From: Cupriavidus nantongensis
GTDB lineage: Bacteria; Pseudomonadota; Gammaproteobacteria; Burkholderiales; Burkholderiaceae
Direction of reading: 5' to 3'
Length of the DNA stretch: 64,000 nucleotides
Assembly (NCBI RefSeq): GCF_001598055.1
Contig: NZ_CP014844.1
Location: forward strand, 2,472,967 to 2,536,966
The notes below the pieces were generated by a model. The model was not told the origin of the DNA, did not search any database, and saw only the letters and a program-made list of their open reading frames with translations. How positions within the stretch are numbered: position 1 is the stretch's first letter; every line of letters starts with the position of its first letter. Both the position numbers and the translations under genes were made by a program. Shown here piece after piece: positions 44,702 through 53,743 of the stretch.

Positions 44702-45109
44702 ATGAGAATTTACCTGGATTACAACCTGTTTGCGTACCTTCACGAGGGCACGAACCCGGCTCTGCAAGCCAAAGTGAGCGCACTGTCCGATCGACATGAG
44801 TTTCCTTGCAGCCCGGCGCACATGGAAGAAATTGCCTCGGCGCTCGCAAGACCTTCGGATACTCCCCCGCTCGATCGGTTAGCGGCCGCTTTCTGCAAAA
44901 TAGACGATGTTTCTCGAATTAGCCGGAACGTGCAATTGTCTCCGACGACGTTAGGCCCGATGGTTACGAAAGAAGAACAGCCTCTCGAGTGCTTTCTTCG
45001 GGTCATGCGGCACTATCGCAAAGAGCCGGTTGTCGAGAAGAACGACTGGTATACGCGGGACTCCGTAAAGAAGGGGTCACTTCAGAAAACGGGTAGAGTC
45101 GAGATGTGA
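44702..45109 (+). CDS. PIN-like domain protein, probably truncated
   Basis: A 135-residue protein. MRIYLDYNLFAYLHEGTNP resembles a PIN-like nuclease first strand with the acidic D, followed by PCSPAHMEEIASALARPS. It lacks the later acidic residues expected for a full PIN domain (usually 130-150 residues plus additional helices), and its C-terminus (KKGSLQKTGRVEM) looks unrelated. The group II intron starts within about 20 bases of its stop, so its 3' end may have been lost on insertion. Confidence 0.45.
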   Translation: MRIYLDYNLFAYLHEGTNPALQAKVSALSDRHEFPCSPAHMEEIASALARPSDTPPLDRLAAAFCKIDDVSRISRNVQLSPTTLGPMVTKEEQPLECFLRVMRHYRKEPVVEKNDWYTRDSVKKGSLQKTGRVEM

Positions 45110-45206
45110 CGCGGTGGCGTTAGGTTCTGCATATCAGTAGCCGCCCCTTTCGTTTGGCGGTGCCTCATTAGCCGAACCGTGGCTCCGTTTTCACATCCCG
45201 CTCATC

Positions 45207-45239
45207 GAACCGGACGTGCGCTACTAACGCATCCGGCTC
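45207..45239 (-). ncRNA. group II intron domain V
   Basis: On the minus strand, GAGCCGGATGCG...CGCACGTCCGGTTC folds as the 33-nt catalytic hairpin with the AGC triad at its base and a GTTAGTAG-like terminal loop. This is the most conserved element of group II introns and sets the orientation. Confidence 0.9.
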
Positions 45240-45251
45240 TCGGACAGAACA

Positions 45252-46646
45252 TCATGCCTTCGCCCACGGAAGGTTCTGCGGAAGCTTTGGCAGGCGGATG
45301 AGTCCAAGCTGCTGGTAGAGATCCTCATCGGGGTAGCGCGCTACTCCCCCACTGCGCTGCTTGTGCTTCTTGCACAACCATCGGCGGAGCCGGTTTGTGG
45401 TGTACTTGTCGAGGAACCGATAGGCAGGAGTGACCGGGCCGAGGCTAAAGTAGTTGGCCCATCCGCCAAGTTTCTGATTCAGACGCTTCACCATTTCCCC
45501 GGCATCCATCCATGCCATGTTTCGGCCTGTCTGGATACGCACCGTTTCAGTCATGCGCTTTATGCTCTTTCGCGACGGTCGAGCGGCGATGTACGGCCGC
45601 CGAGTCTTGACCGAGTAGCGCCGACCAAAGGTGTACCCCAGGAAGTCGAACTCGCCATCCGGAAGGCGGCAAATCCGGGTCTTTTCTTCGTTCACCGTAA
45701 GCTTAAGCAGGCCCATCATCTGCCGCATGGCGGCGAGCGCCTTCTGGGCATTGCTGCCCTTACAGCAGATGACCAGATCGTCGGCATAATTGACGATCCG
45801 AGCACCAAGCCGCTGTTCCAAGCCAGCCTTCTTCCACCCCAAGATAAATCGTCGCATGTACAGATTGGACAGTAGGGGTGAGATCGGCGAGCCCTGCGGA
45901 ATGCCCCGCTTGGTATCCCGATTGGACGTCGTGCGCTTCTTGCGACCTCGCTCATCCTCCTCTTCCACCGGGGCATCCAGCCAGAGCTTCACCAGATGCA
46001 GAACACGCCTATCAACAACCCGGCGTGCTACCGATTTCATGAGTTCGACGTGCGGGATCGTGTCGAAGTACCCGGACAGGTCGGCGTCCACAACATCCTT
46101 GTGGCCACTGGCCAGTAGCCCGTGTACCTCGCGCACAGCGCTTTGTGCACTCCGGTTTTGTCGGTAGGCATGCTGTTCTGGCGGCAGATCGGCCTCGAAG
46201 ATTGGCTCCAAGACCAGCATCGCCGCCGTCTGACACACCCTTTCCGCCAGTCGCGGAATGCCAAGCGGCCTGAGTTTGCCGTTCGGCTTTGGAATATAGA
46301 CCCTTCTTACCGCTTCCGGACGATACGTTCCATCCCGAAGCTGCTGCGCCAATTCCCCAAGCCATCGCTCCTGCCCATACTGCTCAACATCATCGAACGT
46401 CAGGCCGTCTACACCCGGTGCCCCCTTGTTGGCGCGGCAACACGCATAGGCGTGCCTTAGCACGTCCATTCGATAGATCTTGTCGTACAAGGCATAGAAG
46501 CGAAACTCGGGTTCTTCCTTCGCTTTCGCATGTAACGCCGTCCGTAGTCCCTGAACGCTAATCGGAGTTGCTAGGTTTCCCAATCTCCTGTCCTTTCCCA
46601 CTTTCAACGTTGGTTCTGAACTGAGGCCCCTTTCCTCCACTGGCAT
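45252..46646 (-). CDS. group II intron reverse transcriptase/maturase (LtrA-like)
   Basis: A 464-residue intron-encoded protein. Reverse transcriptase motifs are intact: VYIPKPNGKLRPLGIPRL, DADLSGYFDTIPH, GIPQGSPISPLLSN, and the catalytic YADD (NYADDLVICCKG). The maturase X domain follows (LNQKLGGWANYF). There is no C-terminal HNH endonuclease, so insertion probably uses single-stranded DNA at replication forks. The protein looks functional. Confidence 0.93.
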   Translation of the reverse strand: MPVEERGLSSEPTLKVGKDRRLGNLATPISVQGLRTALHAKAKEEPEFRFYALYDKIYRMDVLRHAYACCRANKGAPGVDGLTFDDVEQYGQERWLGELAQQLRDGTYRPEAVRRVYIPKPNGKLRPLGIPRLAERVCQTAAMLVLEPIFEADLPPEQHAYRQNRSAQSAVREVHGLLASGHKDVVDADLSGYFDTIPHVELMKSVARRVVDRRVLHLVKLWLDAPVEEEDERGRKKRTTSNRDTKRGIPQGSPISPLLSNLYMRRFILGWKKAGLEQRLGARIVNYADDLVICCKGSNAQKALAAMRQMMGLLKLTVNEEKTRICRLPDGEFDFLGYTFGRRYSVKTRRPYIAARPSRKSIKRMTETVRIQTGRNMAWMDAGEMVKRLNQKLGGWANYFSLGPVTPAYRFLDKYTTNRLRRWLCKKHKQRSGGVARYPDEDLYQQLGLIRLPKLPQNLPWAKA

Positions 46647-47183
46647 TACCCAGCTTCCTCGGTAATACGGGCCTCTCCGCCACCCCTATGCGCCCGGCCT
46701 GTCCGTCACCGGCTTCCGGTTGGTCGTTGCGCTCGACCACGCACGGGGCTTCCCGTGTTGCATCGGTTTCCCTCTTGTATGCATGCTGTCGCCACTACCC
46801 CGGCGGAACCGCGGGGTGCATGTTTCGCTCTCTTCCCCCACGGTGGCAGCCTTCCCCGATATTCCGACGGGTCGGCTTCCGCATTGCGTCTTTCGAGGCC
46901 TGCTCAGCGTTCACTCACGTTACGGCCTGCATACTCGCCAAGTCACTTACATGACCCTCTACATCGAAGGCTTCAGCCGCTTCGTTACCTCCACGACTGC
47001 TCCGATTGCTACCGGCTGGAGCGAGAGTTGCCGGGCGGGATTCGCACCCGCTGAGAAACCGTGCCTTTGCACGGCGCACAAAATATTGCACGCTAAGGCA
47101 TGGAAGAGGACCACTGCTGTCCCCAGGGGCATTGGCCAGCCGATGGCAAGCAGGTAGAAACCAAAGTCGGGGGACTCCCGTTC

Positions 47184-47360
47184 TCAGAGATCGGCTAGCA
47201 GCAGGTAGGCGCGGTCGAGTTGCCGATGAGCTTCCTGCCGGCGATCCATCGCTTCTAGGGCGAGCAGGAGGTCCTCGGCCAGCTCGAAATCGCTTTCCTG
47301 GCATGCCCTTTCGAACACCGCAAAGACCTCTTCATACAACGTGCGCCCCGGAACGCCCAT
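47184..47360 (-). CDS. small helical hypothetical protein
   Basis: A 58-residue protein from ATG 47360, with GGAGG 8 bases upstream. The sequence MGVPGRTLYEEVFAVFERAC, then ESDFELAEDLLLALEAMDRR and DRAYLLLADL, is two amphipathic helices. I recall similar short proteins in Cupriavidus metal regions, without known function. It lies between the group II intron and the doxX remnant. Confidence 0.65.
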   Translation of the reverse strand: MGVPGRTLYEEVFAVFERACQESDFELAEDLLLALEAMDRRQEAHRQLDRAYLLLADL

Positions 47361-47560
47361 TTGACTAACCTCCGGCGGAAAATCCGATGCTCTCTGCCGA
47401 CTTGGTCCTGCCACGCCGCAGGGGCTTCTGTCCCCCATGGTTAATATGGACGTTCCCACGGCAGGGAAGGTCAAGCATTTTTCCGGCCGCGGGCCGACCT
47501 ATGGTTCGCAAGCCGCCGCGCGAGACGGTTAGTGCTCGCCCCCTACAGTTCGTCCAGCGA

Positions 47561-47653
47561 CTAGTTACCCGCACCCGGGCGCAGCCGCACCACCAGCATC
47601 GCCGCCCACTGGATATGCGGCCAGGCCAGCGAATAGACGAATGTCTGGATCAG
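47561..47653 (-). pseudogene. doxX 3' half, separated from its 5' half by the KfrA-integrase pair
   Basis: The minus strand reads LIQTFVYSLAWPHIQWAAML, then VVRLRPGAGN and stop, which is the last third of a DoxX membrane protein. Its upstream half (FWNSAIAKLANWNAALDLFR...LATRAVAM) lies 2.8 kb away at 50416-50617 on the same strand. Everything between is the KfrA-integrase module. The gap upstream of 47653 to the module's first gene (47654-47958) holds no gene. Confidence 0.8.
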
Positions 47654-47958
47654 GGGTCCCCTTGATTTCGCCGCAATTTACCGGGGTAGCCACCCGTAGC
47701 AGCCATGCGGGTTCCAGGGTGATGCCCACCCTAAAACCCTAGTCAAATCAGTCACTTGCTGACTGGTCCTTTTCCCCTTGGTTTTGGAACGTTGACCGCC
47801 CCCGCCGCGCGGCCAAGCGCGCCCTGTGGCTGGAAGCCATTGTTTCCGCAAGATAACTAGATTTATCCGTCTTTGGTTTTCCCAAGCAACACATAAATGG
47901 CTTTTCTAACGTTAGGTATGTGCGTAAGATAGGCTGAAATGCGCCTCCGGAAACTGCC

Positions 47959-48897
47959 ATGCCCCGCCTCGCCGCCACCCCCGACCAGATCCGCGCCACC
48001 GTGCTGGCCATGCTCACCGAGGCCGGCGACGCGGCGCCGCCCACGGCCGCACGCTTTCGCCGCGTGGTGTCGGTGCGCAAGCTGCGTGACCGCCTGGGCG
48101 GCGGTGACCCTGCAACGCTGTCGCGTACGCTCAACGCGATCGAGGCCGAGGTGGTGCGCTCGGGCCTGGCCGACCTCGCCCTGCCCGAGATTCCGGTCGA
48201 GATCGCCGAAGCGATGCGCGCGCTGTGGCAGGCCGCGGTCGCGGTGCAGCTCGACGACGTGGTGCGCCTGAAGCGCGAGGCGCAAGCCACAGCCGACACC
48301 GCCGAGGCCGCCCGCGCCGAGGCCGAACTGCGGGTCGAGCTGCTGCGGGCCGAACTGAGCGAGGTGCGCGGCCAGCTCGCCGCGCGCGACACCGCGCTGG
48401 CCGTAGCGTGCGCCGCCCAGGCGGCGGCGTGCGCGCGCGCCGATGAGCAAGCCGCACGCCGGGGCGAGCTCGAGGCGGCGCTGGCGACCGCCCAGGAGCG
48501 CGCCACGGCGGGCGAGCGCACCCACACCGAGGCGATCGCCACCACCCAGGCGCGCTACGAGGCGCTGTCGAAGCAGCTCCTGCAGGAAACCGCGCACCAG
48601 CGCGACGCGGTGCGGGCCGAGCGCGCGCAACTGGCCTCCCAACTCAAATTCGCCGAGCGGCGCATCGCCGCGCTGGAAGACGAGCGCGCACGACTCGACG
48701 CCGACCTGGCCAGCGAGCGGGCCGCGCGCCAGACCGCCGCGGGCGAGGCGAGCGCACTCAAGGCCGTCACCGCCAGCCAGCGCGCCCAGCTCGACGAGCT
48801 GCTGCGTGCGACCCTGGCCGCGGCGCCACCAGCGGCCAAGACGCGCGTGCCCAGATCGACGGGCAAGGCGGCCGCCAAGCGGACCGCCCAGTCATGA
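47959..48897 (+). CDS. KfrA-like DNA-binding coiled-coil protein (second copy)
   Basis: A 312-residue protein. The first 70 residues (RLAATPDQIRATVLAMLTEA, FRRVVSVRKLRDRLGGGDPATLSRTLNAIEAE) resemble the KfrA_N helix-turn-helix domain. Residues from about 90 to 285 are a long Ala/Glu/Arg coiled coil, ending in a basic tail (KTRVPRSTGKAAAKR). Its stop overlaps the integrase start (ATGA, 48894-48897), so the two are translationally coupled. A 10-bp palindrome CTAACGTTAG at 47906-47915 in the promoter region is a candidate operator. Confidence 0.8.
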   Translation: MPRLAATPDQIRATVLAMLTEAGDAAPPTAARFRRVVSVRKLRDRLGGGDPATLSRTLNAIEAEVVRSGLADLALPEIPVEIAEAMRALWQAAVAVQLDDVVRLKREAQATADTAEAARAEAELRVELLRAELSEVRGQLAARDTALAVACAAQAAACARADEQAARRGELEAALATAQERATAGERTHTEAIATTQARYEALSKQLLQETAHQRDAVRAERAQLASQLKFAERRIAALEDERARLDADLASERAARQTAAGEASALKAVTASQRAQLDELLRATLAAAPPAAKTRVPRSTGKAAAKRTAQS

Positions 48898-50399
48898 AGC
48901 CGGCCGACTGGATCGATACGGGCGCGGTGCCGCCGCGCCCACTGCCGGCCACCGTCGCGGCGGCCCTCGCCTACCTGGCGGAGGCACTCGGGCACCCGGT
49001 CTACGCGCACTGGACGCTGGCGCGCGTCAAGCGCCGCTATGGCTCGCTGGCCGACGCCAAGGCCGCGCAGCCGACCGTGCTCAAGCTGCTGCTGGCGCAC
49101 GATGGGGCAGTCGAATACTGGGAGCGCGGGCGCCTGCGCACGGTGACGGCGGATCTGGCGCCCCGCCCGGAGACGGTCCTCGCGCGGCTGCTGCACACGC
49201 ACCGGCGCCGCATCCGGTCCACCGCCGCCTTAGCGAGCGAAGCAACGGTGCCGACCGCCGCGGAAGCGAGGGGAGCTGTCGCGGCGAACCCGTGGCTGGC
49301 CGCTTACGGCCCTGCTGACCACGCGTGGCTCACGCGCGCCGGCCGCTTCGCCCAGCCGCACGCGGCGGCCAACACGCTCGGCGCCGCCGACGATGCACAG
49401 GCGCTGGCGCTCTTCCTGCGCGACCGAACCGGGCGCTCGCCCCACACGTTGCGCGCCTATGGCGCCGAACTGCGCCGCCTGATGCGCTGGTGCGGCGCGC
49501 ACGAGCTTGGGCCGCTCTCGGACCTCACGCGCCAGCGGTTGCTCGGCTACCGGCACGCGCTGCAGCACGGGGAGACCGGCAGGGAGGACGCCGCGCCGCC
49601 CTTGTCAGAAGCGACCCGCACGCGCGCGCTGGCGGTGGTGGCAAGCCTCTACGGCTACTGGTACGACACCGGCTACTTGCATGCCAATCCGGCCGCGGGC
49701 CTGTCCGCCGGCAGCCGCACCCGGGCCGGCTTCGCGCCGACGCGGCTGATCCCGCCAGCGCTGCTGGCCGCGTGCGATGCCTGGCTTGAGGCGCCGGAGT
49801 TTGCCGCCGCCAACACGACCAACACGCTGGCGGCGCAGCGGCGGCGCGCGATTTGGGCGCTGTATCGTTACGCCGGCGTGCGCCTGGCGGAACTGGCCTG
49901 GTCGACAGAGATCGCACTGCCCCGCCTGGAGGCCGAGGCGCCCGGGCGGTGGACGCTCTATGTCTGCGGCAAGGGGCGCAAGGCACGGGCCATTCCGCTG
50001 CCGGTGCCGTGCGTGACGGTATTGCGCGCCTACCGACAAGCACGCGGCCTGCCGTCCGAGCCGCCGGCGCACGAGGCGCTGCCTGTAATCCACGGCAACA
50101 AGGGCGAAGCGCTACAGTCGGCAGGCCTGTACCGGGAGGTCAAGGCGATCTTTGCGGCCGTGGCCGATGGTCTGCAGGCGCGCGAGCCGGCGCAGGCGCT
50201 CTTACTGCGCGCGGCCTCCCCGCACTGGCTGCGCCATGCCTATGCGCGCACACTGGTGGTCGACCACCAGGTGCCGCTGCCGGCCGCCCAGGCGCTGCTC
50301 GGCCACGCCTCGGTGCAGACCACGGCGGCCTATGCCAGGACCGACCTGACGCAGTTGCGGGCCTTTGTCGATGCCACGTTTGCGGATGATGGGCCGTAG
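48894..50399 (+). CDS. large tyrosine-family site-specific recombinase
   Basis: A 501-residue integrase. The first 160 residues form an extra N-terminal domain (phage-integrase DUF3701-like: AALAYLAEALGHPVYAHWTLARVKRRYG). Then come a core-binding domain and a catalytic domain with Arg in YAGVRLAELAW, Lys in GKGRKARAIPL, HxxR in HWLRHAY, His in LLGHASVQTT and Tyr in AAYARTD. All catalytic residues are present. It overlaps the KfrA-like gene and ends 17 bases before the doxX 5' remnant, near the right boundary of the inserted module. Confidence 0.92.
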   Translation: MKPADWIDTGAVPPRPLPATVAAALAYLAEALGHPVYAHWTLARVKRRYGSLADAKAAQPTVLKLLLAHDGAVEYWERGRLRTVTADLAPRPETVLARLLHTHRRRIRSTAALASEATVPTAAEARGAVAANPWLAAYGPADHAWLTRAGRFAQPHAAANTLGAADDAQALALFLRDRTGRSPHTLRAYGAELRRLMRWCGAHELGPLSDLTRQRLLGYRHALQHGETGREDAAPPLSEATRTRALAVVASLYGYWYDTGYLHANPAAGLSAGSRTRAGFAPTRLIPPALLAACDAWLEAPEFAAANTTNTLAAQRRRAIWALYRYAGVRLAELAWSTEIALPRLEAEAPGRWTLYVCGKGRKARAIPLPVPCVTVLRAYRQARGLPSEPPAHEALPVIHGNKGEALQSAGLYREVKAIFAAVADGLQAREPAQALLLRAASPHWLRHAYARTLVVDHQVPLPAAQALLGHASVQTTAAYARTDLTQLRAFVDATFADDGP

Positions 50400-50415
50400 C
50401 GACAGCGCGCGTTGC

Positions 50416-50617
50416 CTTGTCGCATCGCCACGGCGCGGGTCGCCAGTCCCAGCAACAGCAAAGCTGGGGCGGTCAGCTCGATTGACACCGCCAGGCAGGC
50501 CGCAGACTCCGAGGGCACCAGCGGCACCCGGTAGTCCTCGCGGAACAGGTCGAGGGCGGCATTCCAATTGGCCAGCTTGGCGATCGCCGAGTTCCAGAAG
50601 GTTGGCTTTTTCTCAGC
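50416..50617 (-). pseudogene. doxX 5' half, interrupted by the KfrA-integrase module
   Basis: The minus strand encodes FWNSAIAKLANWNAALDLFR, EDYRVPLVPSESAACL and LLLLGLATRAVAM, a DoxX-family membrane segment. The frame is lost beyond 50416, exactly where the integrase module ends. Its own N-terminus is also missing: upstream sequence changes to unrelated debris at about 50617. Confidence 0.8.
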
Positions 50618-50656
50618 CCGCACAGCACGACAGTTGCGTGACATCCTTGGCAGCCC

Positions 50657-50691
50657 TACATGTCCATGCCGTCCATCGATCCTGCCGCGAA
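50657..50691 (-). pseudogene. short fragment of a CusF-like gene
   Basis: This 35-base stretch matches 63779-63812 in the CusF-like gene with two mismatches, encoding FAAGSMDGMDM on the minus strand. Nothing else of the gene is present. It is a scar of recombination between metal-resistance loci. Confidence 0.6.
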
Positions 50692-50781
50692 TGGAAGGTA
50701 GTCGCAAAAAGTCCGCCACATTTGGGCCAAATCGCTGACTTTGAAATGGTCGACGAACAAAGCTTCGCGCCTGACAGGGGC

Positions 50782-52707
50782 TCACACCCTCGCGGTACGT
50801 TGCGATCGCAAGTTATAGGTCACGCTGGCAACGATGATGAGGAGAATAGCCACTTGCGCGGCAATGGTTTGCACAGAGGGGTAAACGCCCAAGACATCGA
50901 TACGCGGCATAGAGAGCGGCGTCACTTGCAACAGGCCAACTTTCTGCAGTGCCGCCACGCCCTTGCCAATCAGGACCACGGCAAGCACGCCAACCAAGGC
51001 GGAGCTGAACGCGAAAAATTGTCGAATCGGCAAACGCGCCGTCGATCGCAGGAGCAGAAACGCAATCACTGCCAGCACAGCAATACCGCAACCGAGTCCC
51101 GCGAGCATGTAGGCACCGTTGCCATCGGACCACAGGGCCGCGTAGAAGAGCACGGTCTCAAATACTTCCCGGTAGACCGTGACGAACGATAGCAGGAAGA
51201 GCATAAACGCCGATTTCCTGTTCAATGCCGACGACAGCTTTTCCTTCACGTACGATTGCCAGCGTCCCGCCAGACTCTTCTGGTGCATCCACATGCCGAC
51301 GCCGAGTAGGACGACCGCCGCGAAGACCGCGGAGAAGCCTTCGGTCATTTCGCGACTAGCGCCGCTCAGATCAACGACGTAGGTAGCTACCGCCCACGTC
51401 AATCCACCGGCTCCCAGCGCAGTGACCCAACCCGCGTGAACGTAGGGAAGGACGTCAGTGCGATTGGCCTTCTTGAGGAACGCCAGCATGGCTACGACTA
51501 CCAACAGCGCTTCAAGCCCTTCACGAAGCAGGATCGTAAAGGCGCCAAGGAAGGTCGAGAATGCGTCATTGGCGCCTGCGAGCGCTTCCTGCGCCTCGTC
51601 CAGCCTTGACTGCAGTTGCGCTGCGATGTCATGCGCGCGCTCTGCCTGGCCATTCGCGACGGCATTTCGATAGAGTCCCATCGTCTTCTCGATGTCCAGG
51701 AAGAGAGCCTGGTTCTTGGCAGCCAACGCAGGCTCAACTGGTTCGAACCCATCAAGATATGCGGACAAAGCCAGTTGCGATGCGGCCCGCGTGTCTCCCT
51801 TGTCAAGCGCAGTGACACTTTCCTTCAGCTTTTCCTTGGCGATTGAGAGACTATCGGTGGTCGATGCGGCCAGTACGTCCGGTGAGCTTCGCAGGTATGC
51901 AAGACCATCACGAGAGGTCTGTGCACCCACGAATTTAGCAAGTGCCGCCTCCGAGGTCTGGCTAAGCTTGTCGAGCGTGGGAACCGCCGCGCGCAGCCCC
52001 GGTTCAGCAGTCCAAAGCTTGGCGCCCGCCTGGCGGTCAGTATCTGAATAAGACAGCGTCGAAGCAAAATAGGCCAGAGCCCATCGGTCGTCTTCGGAGA
52101 GATGGGCAAAGCCCGGCATCGATGTTCCCTCCACGCCGCGCGTGATGATCTGTTGCAAGGCAAAGACGCTGCGTTCCTGCGCGCGCGCGTGGTCGGCCAG
52201 CGCAATCGGGGGCGGGTTGAGTTTCGCTGCGAGGGGGCCGTCCGCGTTACCGGATACGCCGTGGCAGGACGCACAATGGCTTTGATAGAGCTTCGCCCCG
52301 TTCTGCAAATCAGGCGCCTTGCTTGGTGCCATAGGAACCGGATAGGCTGTGAGGACGCCGCTGGCCAACTTCCGAGCCAGTTCGGCGACAGTTTCTGGCG
52401 AGGCCTTCGCTGCGATGGACAAACGCAATGCGCCAGCTTCCTTGCCTAGTTGTTCGGAGGCGGGTCCTGGCGGCAATTCGCCTAGCTGTCGCGCGACCGT
52501 CTGCGCGAACTCTTGCATCTCGGCATATTCAGCCTCATTGGTGATGCGGCCATCGTTGACTGAACCGCCATAGTCAACGGCAAGGTAGTCCAGCAATTGC
52601 CAGACTTGCTTGGCCTTGTCTTGCGTGGATAGAGGCTCGGCCAAAGCCGTCGAGACGGATAGCGCCAAGGAGACTAGAACGAGGGAGAGGATGCGCAGGG
52701 CTTGCAT
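50782..52707 (-). CDS. pbrT: PbrT-like Pb(II)/iron permease: cytochrome c domain fused to an FTR1 permease
   Basis: A 641-residue protein from ATG 52707, with a signal peptide (ALRILSLVLVSLALSVSTALA). A periplasmic cytochrome c domain carries CASCHG and a Met ligand region (TSMPGFAHLS). The C-terminal FTR1 domain has seven membrane helices with REGLEALLVV and REVFE, the two ExxE-type metal motifs of FTR1 permeases. PbrT of C. metallidurans imports Pb(II). It is divergent from a PbrR-type promoter at 52818. Confidence 0.9.
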   Translation of the reverse strand: MQALRILSLVLVSLALSVSTALAEPLSTQDKAKQVWQLLDYLAVDYGGSVNDGRITNEAEYAEMQEFAQTVARQLGELPPGPASEQLGKEAGALRLSIAAKASPETVAELARKLASGVLTAYPVPMAPSKAPDLQNGAKLYQSHCASCHGVSGNADGPLAAKLNPPPIALADHARAQERSVFALQQIITRGVEGTSMPGFAHLSEDDRWALAYFASTLSYSDTDRQAGAKLWTAEPGLRAAVPTLDKLSQTSEAALAKFVGAQTSRDGLAYLRSSPDVLAASTTDSLSIAKEKLKESVTALDKGDTRAASQLALSAYLDGFEPVEPALAAKNQALFLDIEKTMGLYRNAVANGQAERAHDIAAQLQSRLDEAQEALAGANDAFSTFLGAFTILLREGLEALLVVVAMLAFLKKANRTDVLPYVHAGWVTALGAGGLTWAVATYVVDLSGASREMTEGFSAVFAAVVLLGVGMWMHQKSLAGRWQSYVKEKLSSALNRKSAFMLFLLSFVTVYREVFETVLFYAALWSDGNGAYMLAGLGCGIAVLAVIAFLLLRSTARLPIRQFFAFSSALVGVLAVVLIGKGVAALQKVGLLQVTPLSMPRIDVLGVYPSVQTIAAQVAILLIIVASVTYNLRSQRTARV

Positions 52708-52817
52708 GAGGAACACGCCGGGCGGGCGGCAGTTTTCGCGGACAAATGCGAATGATTGTAATTCATATCGTTTGCGCGAGCGACCCATCTTGGTGATGGA
52801 AGTATGGGGAATCGCGC

Positions 52818-52848
52818 TTGACTCTATAGCCGCTAGAGGGCGTAGAAA
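52818..52848 (+). promoter_or_regulatory. PbrR/CadR-type MerR promoter
   Basis: TTGACT (52818-52823) and TAGAAA (52843-52848) are separated by 19 bases holding the dyad CTATAG-CCG-CTAGAG. A 19-bp spacer with a central dyad is the MerR-family signature, and the sequence resembles the known pbrA promoter. Here it points into a 270-base gap (52849-53124) with no ATPase gene, ending at the PAP2 gene. Confidence 0.8.
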
Positions 52849-53124
52849 TAACAACGTTAGTCAATACTGGCGACCTACTTTGAGTCAGCGCAACACAAAC
52901 CGATGGGGACTTCCGGCGGATTGCTCGTATGGGGTCGAGCCAAGTGCAGCCGCGTGCAAGATGCGGGAGGGTGCAATGCGCTTACGTGAGGTGCGCACAA
53001 CTTCGGGCGACCCTCCGCCTCGGCTTTCAGGCGTTCGCACGATTGCGAACAATAGAACCCAACGCTCCCATATCGCGAGTCCTTACCGTATGGTGGGATG
53101 CGAGGGGCGGAGGATGGTGATCCG

Positions 53125-53697
53125 ATGAGTTGGGCACTTGTTCTCTACGACTGGAGCGGCTGGAATCGAGAGATCTTCCTACTGGTCAATGAAGGCACGC
53201 CGGCAATGTTCTTGCCTTTGGCCAAGCTGTTTAGCTACCTATTGGGCAACTATTGGACCGCGCCTGTTGTCATGGGAGGCTTTTGGGTCTGGTCAAGAAC
53301 AACCTCGGATGTAGATCGTTCGTTGGAGCTACAGGCTCACTTGGCACGATTTGTAGTCGCATTCGGTATGGCATTTGCTGTAGTTGGAGCATCAAAGTTT
53401 CTCTTCGATTTCCCGCGGCCGGCTGCCGTGTTCGGTCACCTGTGGCATTCAATCGGTTCAATTGAGACGCACTACAGTCTTCCGAGTGGACATTCCACGT
53501 ACGCCGCTCTGGTTGCTGGTGGGTTATGGCCAATGGTCCGCGCCCACTGGCGACCGGCTCTACTTACCTATGTCGCGCTAGTCGGCTGGTCACGTTTGGC
53601 CACAGGGATGCACTTCCCGGCGGACGTCTTGGCGGGCTGGTTAGTAGCGCTCGGCAGTTTGGCTCTTTCGAGCCGGTTATTGAAGGGGGCTGCTTAA
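53125..53697 (+). CDS. PAP2-family membrane phosphatase (PbrB-like)
   Basis: A 190-residue phosphatase from ATG 53125, after GGAGG. Three PAP2 signature motifs are present: KFLFDFPRP, SLPSGHS and SRLATGMHFPADV. It has about five membrane helices. PbrB-type undecaprenyl-pyrophosphate phosphatases release phosphate in the periplasm to precipitate lead. It is preceded by the PbrR-type promoter but lacks the usual pbrA ATPase gene. The gene downstream is a MAPEG-like protein. Confidence 0.85.
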   Translation: MSWALVLYDWSGWNREIFLLVNEGTPAMFLPLAKLFSYLLGNYWTAPVVMGGFWVWSRTTSDVDRSLELQAHLARFVVAFGMAFAVVGASKFLFDFPRPAAVFGHLWHSIGSIETHYSLPSGHSTYAALVAGGLWPMVRAHWRPALLTYVALVGWSRLATGMHFPADVLAGWLVALGSLALSSRLLKGAA

Positions 53698-53743
53698 CGT
53701 ACCAAGGATCGTCGTGCCGGGGTAACAGGCGAGGAGTGCAACC

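Larger units (their letters stand above)
45125..47079 (-). mobile_element. group II intron with reverse transcriptase
   Basis: The 5' end is placed at 47079 on the minus strand, where GTGCGCCGTGCAAAGGCACGG begins a typical intron 5' consensus and first hairpin. Domain V is at 45207-45239. The reverse-transcriptase gene lies in domain IV (45252-46646). The 3' end after domain VI is near 45125 but not exact. The RNA self-splices and retrotargets. The upstream minus-strand exon is ...GCAATATTTT. Confidence 0.82.

Noticed and set aside
47748..48642. Two long minus-strand frames opposite the second KfrA-like gene
   Set aside because: Low-complexity Ala/Ser/Arg translations created by codon bias of the real coiled-coil gene.
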